A stretch of 64,000 bases of DNA, taken from Mytilus californianus. Lineage: Eukaryota; Mollusca; Bivalvia; Mytilida; Mytilidae. The notes beneath the pieces were generated by a model that made no database searches, had not been told where the DNA came from, and saw only the letters and a list, made by a program, of their open reading frames with translations. Made by a program: the position numbers and the translations under genes. Of the stretch, positions 24,916 to 36,031 are shown piece after piece; positions within the stretch are counted from its first letter, which is position 1; each line of letters opens with the position of its first letter. Where the stretch lies: the NCBI RefSeq assembly GCF_021869535.1, contig NW_026262679.1, forward strand, positions 83,945,143 through 84,009,142, read 5' to 3'.

Positions 24916-26627
24916 TCAAAAGAACCTAAGTCGAAGCTTTTGATAAGCCATTTGGACTTCATCTATGTCTACTGGCCATTGAATCAAAAATACATCTTTC
25001 AAATCGTAGAAAATTCCATTGGAATAGTATCCAAAGTGATATCTCTTGTAATAACAACTATCTTCTGCAGATTTTTGGAAAACTTTTCATACTTTGCTCG
25101 TTTGATTTCAAAACGAGTCCATTCATTTTTAACAATTGACGGCGTTACTAGAAATATAATGTTTCTGCATCTGTTAATGCATGTAGCTCTTTCATTAGCA
25201 ATGATTCACCTACCATGAAATCTCTATCTTCAAAGCAGACTTTGAATCCCCAATCGTCCTTTAATTTAGTTTGCAATTCCTTCTCAAAAGAAACGCAGTC
25301 TTCGGAATATGAAATGTAAACGTCATAATCAAAAGTAAGCTCCAGACCTTTCTCAGCAAATCTTCGAAAATTTCGAAAGAAAAAGAAAACTATCCTCTAT
25401 CTAAAATTTGACAATAGAGCAATACAAAGCACACTCGATAAAACAGAAATTAATAATGAAATGCCTAGCTTGATCCAGTCTATAAAATAACAATCAAGGA
25501 AATAATGATGTAAGTCTTCAGCGACAATTCTTGCATAGTTGATACTTTTTCTTCTAGAAACCAAACAAGAGGAATTACCATTTTTATCTAAGGTAATTTG
25601 TTTTTTTCAAAATCCATCTCAGAAAAATCTCGTTGTGTCACACGAACAAATCAACGGATTGTTACTAAGATATAATTTTAAAATTCCATGCTTTTTGTGA
25701 ATGGTATCAATCCAATCGAGCATATTCTTTCTAATTGTTGTTAATTGATTGTGCAACAAATCGAGTTCATCAAGGCTATCAAATGTTGTAACCACATCTG
25801 GAACAGTCTCAAACAAATTATGAGATAGATTGAGCTGTTTTAGATTAAGAAGTTGCCAAAGCGAATTTGATCTGATTTTCCTACAAAATTATATGATATA
25901 TCTAAATTCATTATATTTGGACAGAAACTTAATATTGTTGTATTAGTTTGTAAATTAAAACGCCACCTTCAATAACAACAAATGGTAAACAGGTTGTCAT
26001 GTGGAACTCCTTTACACTTACCGGCATTTCCAAAAATGTGTCATTGTATAAATGATTTACGAAGCAATAATTAAGACTCAACTTTTGTAAATTGTACAGT
26101 TTCTTGAACTGCTGTCCAAACGTTGCATTAAACACAAGATCGATGCTCAGCTCACGCAAATTACTGAGTACACCCACTGGACTTTATATGGGTTGTAGTC
26201 TCGAGTTTTCATATTTCTACTTATGTCTAAAACTGATAAATTATTTAACCTCTCAAACACTCCTTGAGGATACGATTCAGATACATTCAGATAATTTTCA
26301 GACAAAGACAAATGTCTCAATAATGATAAGCCAAAGAAAAGCCTTTGTATGCAACCACCTCATGTCATTGTTATCAATTATTAGATATTCTAGATACGTA
26401 TATCTATAAAACCCGTTGGCATCTAGTCTGGTTAGTCGATTATAACTTAAATCCAATTTATTTATATCAGGTGGTAAAAACATAGGAATCGATGTTAATC
26501 CTTGATGTTTACACAAAGCCTTTTTATAGCCGTGCATATTATGTGTGATATTGCATTTTGCAAACACAGTTCTATATGGGTAAACAAGCGTAAAAAACTA
26601 AACTATGAAGATGCACATATTATCCAT
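24916..26627 (-). pseudogene. Toll-like receptor copy B, pseudogene with internal deletion
   Basis: The ATG at 26627 opens a signal peptide ruined by TAG after nine codons (MDNMCIFIV, stop). LRR 1-3 are followed by a frame shift near 26335. At about 25953 the sequence jumps from the GGVL segment (near residue 220 of the intact protein) directly to LQTNTTI (near residue 484), removing about 260 codons. A 1-nt deletion near 25203 shifts the TIR frame. The TIR still reads CFEDRDFMVGES, again with Val in place of the BB-loop Pro, and ends in the ancestral TGA (24916-24918). It cannot make a receptor. Confidence 0.9.
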
Positions 26628-28230
26628 TTGCCAGGGTAAGAGATATCAATTCAAAGCTAAAATGCTTTCTGCTAATATTGAATATCTAAGTATTACACCA
26701 AACTCATGTTGTCATGGTAGAAAATGTTGCAATGGTTTAAAAGTAAAAGCCGATGAAACGCTAACAGCTGTGACTATTTACATATTTTAATAACGCTCAC
26801 CTGTTTGAATACCGATATTGTTTTTCAACACAATAATGAGACAATAAATATATGCACACCAGGGTAGCTTCTATTTCCACAGGTGTTAAATTCGTCATAC
26901 CGAAGTGTTTAGTATTATGATTTTTGTTATGATTTGGTGCAGTAGAACATGATTTGGTTCAGTTTGGTTGCATGACAAACAATGACAAAATGTAAACATT
27001 GCATTTTTTCCTAAAAGAAGTCATGAAGATAAATTTCGTCTGATAAGTAGCTTTGTGTATAGCTATTATGTTGGTAAATGCAAATTTTGTATTATATATA
27101 GGTAATAGTATGACAAATATAACGTACAATAATTTTGAAAACTAAGGTTATTGTTTTTCACACGTACAAAATCCCCTTCACAAACTAATTTATTCTGATA
27201 GAGTAGCTGGCTATATGATCAAGGCAATGGTAGCGTAGCAGGCAAAACAATTAAGGCACTGGTTTAAATGTGGTAGCTCAGAAACTCATCAACATTGACT
27301 TACTTATTACAGGAAAAACGATAACAAGATTGATTTAAGGTTTTCGATTAATTATATAAAAAAATCTATAATATCATAAGTATAAATCACATAAAACCCA
27401 CCGGAGCACTCCAGTTATATTACTAACATGTGCAAGGACCCCCTTTTTGGTACGTTAATCGTTTGCCAACATCGTAGTATACGTAGTAAAAATTCTAGGC
27501 CAATCATTGTTTGACCAATTTAAACGACGAGGATGCATACAATATCAAAAGTACGTGTATTTAACACATTTCATCGAATGGGGCGTATTTTGTTTGCTCT
27601 GGGAATTTCCTTGGTATCAGGTGTGAGTGCCTTTGTAGCGGGCCGCAGTCTTCCTGAGAACTGGTATGCATTCGTTTTTATACATCTGTCCCACCACAGT
27701 ATCGTGCACCTATGTTGAATGTTGGTAATTTACCTAATGTTGATTGGATGCTGATCTCAGGTCATGAGTTTACTGGACGTCAATATAGTTGATGATGCAA
27801 ATGGCGGCGAATTTAAATGTTGACGTTCTGTCAAGTCGGAAAATGGACATACGGGACTTAACTAGGCTTATTCTGAGCACGTATGAGCCCCAGTTACAAT
27901 ATTCAGGCCTTACAAAAATAGAATAGAACGGTAATAAAGTGTGAACGTATGAAATAAGGGCAAACAGAAGATGGGAACTGTCGTTCTGTCACGGGACCCT
28001 CCCTGGTCAAACAATGAAGACGAACTCTATATCATTACTCCCAGAGACCTTACTAACAATATTTACATACAATAACAATAAAAGTATATGTAATGTTCAT
28101 CAAATTTCTTGGTATACGCGTTGGCTAACAGTAAAAGACGAACGTGAAAGTAGAAATGAGTGTTTACTGAGTAGCCCGAAAAAGTCGTATGTACAAACAT
28201 ACAGCCTACCCCCTAAACCGTAAAAATATA
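26628..28230. other. TLR B upstream flank, then unit-specific sequence
   Basis: About 26628-27180 is the conserved TLR upstream flank. About 27180-28230 has no counterpart in the other units and is somewhat richer in G+C. Short open frames (for example 27533-27718) match nothing I recognise. No gene claimed. Confidence 0.45.
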
Positions 28231-29930
28231 ATAATGACTATAAAAAAGGAAATTGGATATGCCAAGGAGATGCTAAACATTTACCGATTTTTTTTTTCGC
28301 AAGAGACCTTCGACGAATATTTTTATTTATCAAATAATGGTTTAAGAAAGCAGAGCTTATAATTTTTGTTTAAATTTTACTTTTAGATTGTATTCGCTGG
28401 TATTCGGGGTCAAGATTTCAGTTATGTCGTTTACAGACATAAAAGTAAAATGTCTTTGAAAATCGGATTTCGATTCTATCACTCAAAAAATCTAAGCTTC
28501 ATGATAGTTCTTGAATATCAGAACTTAGATGAAAGGATAAAATTGTCTTCTTTACCGACAGTTCTATCAAAATCAACTTTGAATAATAATGGTGACCTAT
28601 GATCTCTTGATCTTTTTATCGACCTAATTCTACATAGGTCACGTATACGGAATTTTTTAAGTAACTGACGACTTTTACATTTTTGTTTAACTCGTTAGAA
28701 TCTTTCTTATCTTTATAAATCTCGGTTATCAACGTAAAAAAGAGGAATGACCAATTTACCCTGTATCCTTTTCTTCACTCTAATAGCCAGAACCTAATAG
28801 TTGTCCAACCCAACTGGAAATTGAATGCTAAAGAGTCCATATCAAATATTCTTTTGTTAAACATTTTACATATTTCCATTAACTCAAAATGTTATTCAGC
28901 TCTGTTTGTTGCTGGTCGAAGCATTTCGATATACAATTGAAAATTTCATATGATTGTCAACTTTTGCACCGAATGACATCTCTAATTGAAAGAATTATTA
29001 TGTACCAGTAATTTTAAACTTTACCTCCAGCATAATTTTGATTTTGGTTAGCGATGTGATTTTCAAAACTTTTTACTGATAGATGTTCAAAATTTGTCCA
29101 AAATCTTTTTACTCTGAAACTAATGATCCAGTTGGAACCAGACTAGATAACATCATCTTTGTAGTCTATAGTTTTAAAAAAATGTATCCGATGATCCAGT
29201 CTGTCAATCAACCTGGAAGCCAAGGCGAAAAATAGAATATGGAGGTTAAACGAAAGTATTGTTCATTATCTATGAAACCATTATATATAGAGAAAATCAA
29301 ACAGAGACAGAAATCATTTCAATAACAAGATCTACCGATATTTCAATTTGACCAAAACTGCCAGACAACTCCTGATGTAGTTATTGCATTTCAATGACGA
29401 TTTTTACATTTTCATTTTCTTTAAATCTATAATAGATATTATTATTAATAGAATTATAAATAGCAAAAATGATCAGCATGCCAAGATCTACAAATTTATT
29501 ATTTAAACCAAAATCTTCAGTAAACTCATAATAGGATTAATTGCTCTTGAAAGACGATTGTTACCCATTTTTTTTATTTTTTTTTGAAACTTATAGAGTA
29601 GATAGAGAAAAGATATTTACAGCAAAGATCATCAAAACAAGATCTATAAATAAGTCAAATAGACTAAATCTTCAAATGACTCTCTACAGGAGTTATTGTC
29701 ATAGAATAACAATGTTTTCCATTTGTTACTTTTCTTAAGTAACTACCACAAATGTTTTTATTGCATTCTATCAATTTCATAAAAATTACCAGGTGAGCTG
29801 TATATGCTCCTTGGAGCCTGAAGTAGTGTTATTTGTTGAAACAATAGAAGATAGAGAATAAATGTAAACAAAAAAATGACTAGTAGGATAAGATCTACTA
29901 TTAAGTCAACATGTCCGAAATCGTCAGTCG
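28230..29930. repeat. Noncoding, fragments of repeat family R7
   Basis: About 29070-29240 and 29400-29900 carry landmarks such as CTCTGAAACTAATGATCCAG and AAAAATGATCAGCATG, which recur at 41270-41700, 42600-42690 and 52015-54060. No gene seen. Confidence 0.5.
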
Positions 29931-31345
29931 ACTCAGTCGAGAATTACGCCATGCAACGGGGTAACTCCGAAAAAGAAGACGTGAACTCTTTCCGAATTGG
30001 TCAAAGCTGTGAGGTCGTTGATAAAAATTAGAACTAAAAAACTGAATGGGTCTATGAACACTCATGCTTCATCTATCAAAGACCGAAACGTTGCTGAACA
30101 CTTGTCTAATCTCCATGACAAATATGTTGGTGTCCCTGGAGGTAAATTATCGAAAATTATTGTTGTTTGTGTGTAAATCACATTACATAAACTGCTTGAT
30201 AACGAAATTAGTTATTGGCAATTTATTTTGAATTTCAACATATACGCCCACGACACATACCAAAAAGGTCAATCTGTCCTGTTTTCCTTTTAAATTTCAA
30301 CCAAAAATCTTTTTTTATCAACTTGATCTTCCTTCACTGTACTGCATACCCAAATTACAGGAGTGTCCTTTCACACAACGTTATATTGTTGGGTCTGTTA
30401 AGCAATCTACGAAATATATTTGCAAACTATTCACATCAATGTTTACAGCAATCAAAACCGATTTTCAGAGTAACTGTGAAACTACATATTCCAGGGGCGG
30501 TGTAAATCAGATGTAGAGACTTGATAGTTGAAAGATATGTTAGGATATTTACAATCTAAGTCTCTTTCCTCTTGCAATATCATAAAACAATTGTCTTCAC
30601 TATACTTCACACTAGTATACCTAATTCTAAACTTAAAGAGTGAAGGAGCTAGTCCAACTTTGTTTCATAAAATAAAATAGTCAACGTAGATACAAACATA
30701 TTGTTTTAAGGAAAGGATAAATCATACTTTGTAAAAAAAGAAACTACTCTAATTTAAACAGTAATTTGTGTGAAACAGACATCATCTAGTTGCTTTGTTT
30801 TTTTTTTCATAAATAAAATATTTGTTACGTTTGGATGACGTGTTTTTCAACAAACAATCGGCATTCATACAGGAACCTATTGTACTCGACTTGTCGGCTC
30901 GCCCTTTTTTTATATGATACAGATTTTATACAGGAGCTTTTTTTGAAGAATGAAAGGAAGCTAGCTTTATCTTTTAACTATAGATGATGTCCTATCAATT
31001 AATAAATAAATGTAAAGTTGTGTAACTATGTTGAACGCATCTATTTCGTCGAACTTGAAATAAAAGATATCAAAGATGAGTCTGATTATATCTTGACTTA
31101 AATCTAGGGTCGATTGAGAACAAAACTTTACGATAAAAGGGATGATTTCAGCTTTCAATTTGCACAAATTTCTATTTCTATGTAACAAAATTACAACAGC
31201 GCCGGCATATGGAGTATATATCACGTAGTTGATGCGATATTCCATAGCTTGTGTTTCCTATTATGATTTCCTTGATAGAGGGTTACTGATCAGGAAGAAG
31301 CTATTGCACCAATGGTTCAAAGTGGTAAAGTTGGAGACGGACACT
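29930..31345 (+). pseudogene. Decayed reverse-transcriptase retroelement, old copy P3
   Basis: Unit 3 counterpart of P1, P2 and P4. Begins with the region equivalent to SFRIGQGFEVVE of P4, then in broken frames the TYTPT region, a TSIPN-like block near 30610, and FLDRGLLIRKKLL near 31270. It stops abruptly at about 31345 without the 3' tail, marking the unit 3 deletion. Confidence 0.65.
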
Positions 31346-31774
31346 TAGAGCTATAATACATAATTCCACACACATGTTGCCCTTCACCAAATTTAAAAAA
31401 GATACATATGAAAGACATACAATACCAACAAGATCTCCCATTGATTTTTCCTTAACTGTTTGATACAAAGTCAATTTCTTTATGAATTATCAAAATATGC
31501 AAAGAAAAATAAACATTCATTACTTAAATTTCGAGATACTCCAGTTTGAAATTTGTATGTTTCATGTAAAAACACAAAATTTAATTTTTCAAAAGTTTTC
31601 CGAAAAAGTAATACAAAGTATATCTTTCAAACGAAAAGAGATATTTCACACCTTTTTCGCAAAGTGTTCTAAACTTTGAAGGCCTTTAAGTTGTTCCCTG
31701 AAATAGAGTTGGACTGCGATAACATTTTTGTATTAGATACACCTATGAGGGCGTTAGCCTGATTTGTTATATTT

Positions 31775-31921
31775 AATTTACACCAAGATATCATTGTCAT
31801 TTCAGAATGATAGTTTTTAATAATTTAGGAGAGGGTTGTTCCGCGATTTGACCATATGTTATTTAAAAGCATGATAAATTCATGGTATCCAATTTAATTT
31901 AACGACATCTTGGTGTAAATT
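31775..31921. mobile_element. Small inverted-repeat element (MITE-like)
   Basis: Bounded by AATTTACACCAAGAT and its inverse ATCTTGGTGTAAATT, 147 bp apart. It and about 40 bp to its left are absent at the matching places in units 1 and 2 (near 6890 and 22595). No ORF. Target duplication not clear, so superfamily unassigned. Confidence 0.55.
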
Positions 31922-32039
31922 CATAATACAATTATCGTTAAAAAAGCCGTATGCAATTATCTTGGCAAATTGTATTATTGGTAAATTATAAAGTTTGATA
32001 AAGATTATTTACTTAAAAAACAGAAGTTTAATGGTAGTT

Positions 32040-32600
32040 TGTTTCTCTCAAGTTATGTTGGTCTAATGCCAGGGAAATCTCTATCACCTCTTTTGTATTT
32101 AGTTTATGTCGATGACACGGGAATTGAACTTATTAGTTAGAAATACTTAATTTGTATTTGATAATGTATGCTGATGATACAGTTTTACTCAGTGAAAATT
32201 GTCATGATTTACAAATAATTAATTGGTTGTGTAAGCGCTTATTCAAGTGCATGAATATGACATGCATGTTAATGCTTCGAAAACAAAAATTGTAATCTTA
32301 AGAAACGAAAGGCCTATTAATGCGAATGAGATTGTTTGTAAATGGTGAACCAATAGAATCATGTGTACAATTTGTATATCTTGGTGTACTGATCAGATAC
32401 ATAAGGGCAGTTGTGTTCTCTTAGAAAAATATAATGATCGTCTGAATTACGGAACTTTGCTTTCATTATTTGACCACATATATATCTAGTCTCAAAAACT
32501 ACTGTTCTGAAGTTTTGGGACACTACAAAGCAGACGACATTGACATTGAAAAATTGAAAAATTATTTGATTTTCTATTATTCGTCAGCTTTAATTGTTTG
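32040..32600 (+). pseudogene. LINE reverse-transcriptase relic (unit 3, best preserved)
   Basis: Reads GKSLSPLLYLVYVDDTGIEL near 32070-32130, then after a shift YLIMYADDTVLLSENCHDLQ near 32155, NASKTKIVILRNERP near 32270, and finally CSEVLGHYKADD near 32505. These are consecutive blocks of a LINE reverse transcriptase and its C-terminal part. Frameshifts prevent translation. Confidence 0.7.
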
Positions 32601-32919
32601 AAGTGATATTCGTTGGACAATGCGGAATAACTCAGACCTCTATTGGTAAAAACTTTTTTTTAACTGTTTTACTACTAAAGTTGTTGTTCCCTTTGTTACA
32701 GGTACCAAACCGAGACAAAAATGAGACGAACGAGAAATTTGATACCTTGATAATATTCAAAATCTGTGTAAAGATGTACATGTATAATGATTCAATTTGA
32801 ATAGTCATAATGTGTTTTGATGCAGAATGCTGTAATACCTACATAATATAAAAGAATTGAATACTAGTAACTCTGCCGTTGTAATTTCATATTGTTTGTA
32901 CATTGTTATTATCTGGAGA

Positions 32920-33080
32920 CTAAAAAGTAAAATAACAAAAATACCGAGCTCCGAGGAAAATTCTAAACGGAAAGTCCCTAAGCAAATGGCAAACTCAAAA
33001 GCTCAAACACATCAAACGAATAGATAACAACTGTCATATTCCAGACTAGGTACAGGCATTTTCTTATGTAGAAATGATAT
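32920..33080. repeat. Partial copy of repeat family R3
   Basis: Matches the beginning of 23926-24660 (AAAGCTCAAACACATCAAACG near 32998). Noncoding. Confidence 0.6.
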
Positions 33081-33749
33081 TTTGTTGTAAATAGTTGTAC
33101 AATTAATATATTCTATTAACTTTATTGCTGAAAGTTATTATTATAATATTATTATATTCAACACCGTTGATTTCTGAAATTTCGAATGTGGATTATCATA
33201 CGGTGATTATAAATGATTAAATGTATGTCAATTGGACTGTGGCGAATATTTGTCTCATTGACAATCATACCACCTCTCCTCGTTTTATATGAACAAATGT
33301 TACAGTTTTGAGTTGTTTTGTAGATACATTTACTGTTTAGTCCATTTTGGTAATATCCTTTTGGCGTGGCTCTGTACTTATACATCCCGCCACTGTGTTA
33401 TTGTGCTTTGGTTATTTTTAGTATTCCTGTCTTTCATGTTTGCTTATGTGCTTTGTCTATATGCTATTTTTTTCTTTGTTGACATATTTATTTGTTTTTA
33501 TAATGATTAAAATTATAACATTATAAAATCTAGAAGATAGGAGTAGGCTCGGAAAGACCCCAAAATATACACTTTTACAAATTTGTTAAAAATGTAAATA
33601 TTTAACTATTTGTTGGAAAGTAAAATACTTTTGTTACATACATATGGGCTGTTTTTTAACAATACAATGCATGTGCATCATGTGTTAGCATTATTAATTA
33701 ATGCAAAATTACTGAAATCTTCACAACTCTAGCATAAGTGCTAATTTTT

Positions 33750-33899
33750 AGACGGTTTTTGTCTATACTTAAAGTGGCCGCACTTGCGTTCAGTCTTAAT
33801 ATTTGAATATATGTTGTATTTAATGAAAATACATAACATATATAAAGGTTGAGACTGAACACGAATGCGGTCACTTACATTTTAGACAAAAAACCATCT
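33750..33899. mobile_element. 150-bp near-palindromic hairpin element
   Basis: The first half (AGACGGTTTTTGTCT, GTGGCCGCACTTGCGTTCAG) is repeated inverted in the second (CTGAACACGAATGCGGTCAC, AGACAAAAAACCATCT), with even the central ATATGTTGTATTT mirrored. Only a few bases are unpaired. Resembles a foldback MITE; no clear target duplication. Confidence 0.7.
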
Positions 33900-34774
33900 G
33901 AAAATGGACGTTTAATAGCATATTTGATAGATTTTTTATATTGAAGCTTGAATTTGACCGTCTTTATTCATCAAATCGGTTCAAATCTTTTACATAAACT
34001 AATTGAATGAACTGAAGTAAACACTTTAATGTTCAAAAAGATGTCAAAAATATTTCATCGGATGTACTTCAAATTTTAGGCCAAAACTAGTTCTTACCGG
34101 ATTTTCTTTTCAGTGTTGTAGATGTCGTATGGCCAATGTTAATAAAGATGTTTTATTTTCAAACATTTAGTTATAGTCCAAATGTTTAGGAATTTCATTT
34201 AGATCGTAGTGTTAATTATAGATACAGATCGTTCATTTTAAAATACCGTAAATTTCTTTAGTTGAAATGTAGTAACCGGAAGATTGAAACATGTGTAACA
34301 AACATTTAATCTTGTATGTGAAATATATGACACAATAAGAAAGATTTAAATTCAAGCTACTCTAATAATTGGAGAAGAGCATCTTGTTTCAAACTTGTAC
34401 CACTATTGTCCATTCATAATGCCAAGTAATTCAATACTTTTGCAATATGTATAGCTCGCCGAAAAAAAAAGTGACTTTTAATTGCTGTATATTATTTGCT
34501 GTTGTAGTTTGATATTGTTTGCACATAATTACTATTTCGACCCTTATTATTATGGTGCTGTGAAAAAATGTTGAATGTATATATTCTATTATCTGTATTG
34601 CTTACAAACAAAGACATTTTTTCTATTCTATATTCAGCAACGTTTGTTAATTTCTTAAATAACCAATTGAGATTATCCACTATTATAATGTTGAGCTGAT
34701 ATTGTTTTGAAAATACATTTTAGCTATAATTTTTTCTATTATCTACCAACAGAAGCTTAGTATAAAGATAAAAG

Positions 34775-34918
34775 TGAGGCGAAAGATACCAGAGGGACAG
34801 TCAAACTCATAGATCGAAAATAAACTGACAACGCCATGGTTAAAAAATGAAAAGACAAACAGACAAATAATAGTACACAAGACACAACATAGAAAACTAA
34901 AGACTAAGCAACACGAAC
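34775..34918 (-). mobile_element. Short 5'-truncated copy of the M1/M2 retroelement tail
   Basis: Begins GAGGCGAAAGATACCAGAGG and ends after GCAACACGAAC; only the last about 145 bp of the element's 3' end is present. Same constant 3' terminus as M1 and M2. Confidence 0.7.
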
Positions 34919-34974
34919 GCTAAGGAAAGAAACTTAACGTGTAGTCATTTCCAAAAAAGAAATATCACATAAAA

Positions 34975-35120
34975 TTGATAATGGAAATGGAGAATTTGTC
35001 AAAGAGACAACAACCCGACCAAAGAGCAGAAAACAGCCGAAGGCCACCAATGGGTCTTCAACACAGCGAGAAAATCTCGCACCCGGAGGCGGGTTTCAGC
35101 TGGCCCCTAAACAAAAATGT
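34975..35120 (+). repeat. Interspersed repeat family R4
   Basis: Landmarks GTCAAAGAGACAACAACCCG and GAAGGCCACCAATGGGTC. A diverged inverted copy lies in NDUFA13 intron 1 (59680-59815). I recall this as a frequent mussel repeat; class unknown. Confidence 0.6.
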
Positions 35121-36031
35121 GTACTAGTTCAATGGAAACATGTTTTTCTATCTTGTGAGGAGGTCAGCTTTACTAGTTTTTCTTCGCTAATATGAAGATC
35201 ACAGACGGGTAAAATACCAATCTGAACAATTTCGTCTTGCAGACCGTTACCTTGAGTCATGCTTATAATTGGATATAGTCAATGGAATATCATCCATCAT
35301 TACCGTCTTCCTAATCTTTTAGTGTACAGTGCAGGTGCGGATGCAGGATTTTGAAAAAGCGCGGGGGGTTAGGGGAGGGGTAAGCTAGAAAACCAACGTT
35401 TGGAGTGATACTTGTAAAACGTCTATGCATTAATCAGTTCATGAGGCCCATACAAAAATTACTATTAAGATTTTCTGGTACATTCAGCTGGTGACACTTG
35501 AGGTCACCCTGTTTTTTTTATGGGTTCGTGCCGCTCAAACCTATTTTTTGTATTTTGTTTTACGGACTGCAGTTTTTCGTGTTGTCCATATCGGCTTGTG
35601 GTTTTGTGATTGCACCCTTTTTATAATGTGCTATTTCAAATCGAGGCTAGAATATTTTATAAAAGTTTTCACTTCGTTGACAAACTGCATAACAATTAAT
35701 ACAATTACTAGCACATCTGCAATGTTGGATCATCAATAATTGTAAATATTCTCATCACTAACATAAATATACAAAACTATACTGTGCTGCGATACACTCA
35801 GTTGTATGTATACAATTTTTGCAATATTCATCTCTATATAACACGTGTACAATAGTTTATCTTGGATGTACACCAATTCTTGGTCACCATACTTAAAACG
35901 ACGAAAAAAATATACGGAGGAAAACTATTTGAAATTAACAAAAAACAAAACAAATAGGCCAAGTTAACAGGTAAATAGGTTTATGCATGGTACACTGCCC
36001 ATTTGGTTGACGCTTGTACCTTAATACTACA

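Larger units (their letters stand above)
14165..27180. repeat. Segmental duplication unit 2 (retroelement block plus TLR copy B)
   Basis: Collinear with unit 1 from the ACCGGTAAACGTCGG landmark near 14233 to the TLR upstream flank ending near 27180. Unit-specific changes are the CACTA-type insertion at 15215-17358, copy M2 at 20012-21194 and a repeat at 23926-24660. It contains TLR copy B, which has a large internal deletion. Confidence 0.75.
33081..36031. other. TLR copy C 3' flank, no gene
   Basis: A short R1-like fragment lies near 33232-33290, a hairpin at 33750-33899, an M-element tail at 34775 and a repeat at 34975. About 34140-34320 and 35750-35990 match the TLR D 3' flank (45310-45470 and 45490-45740), for example ATTTAGATCGTAGTGTT. 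Nothing else recognised. Confidence 0.5.

Noticed and set aside
27533..28223. Short open frames in the slightly GC-richer segment
   Set aside because: No family similarity, no splice or start support; left as unannotated unit-specific DNA.
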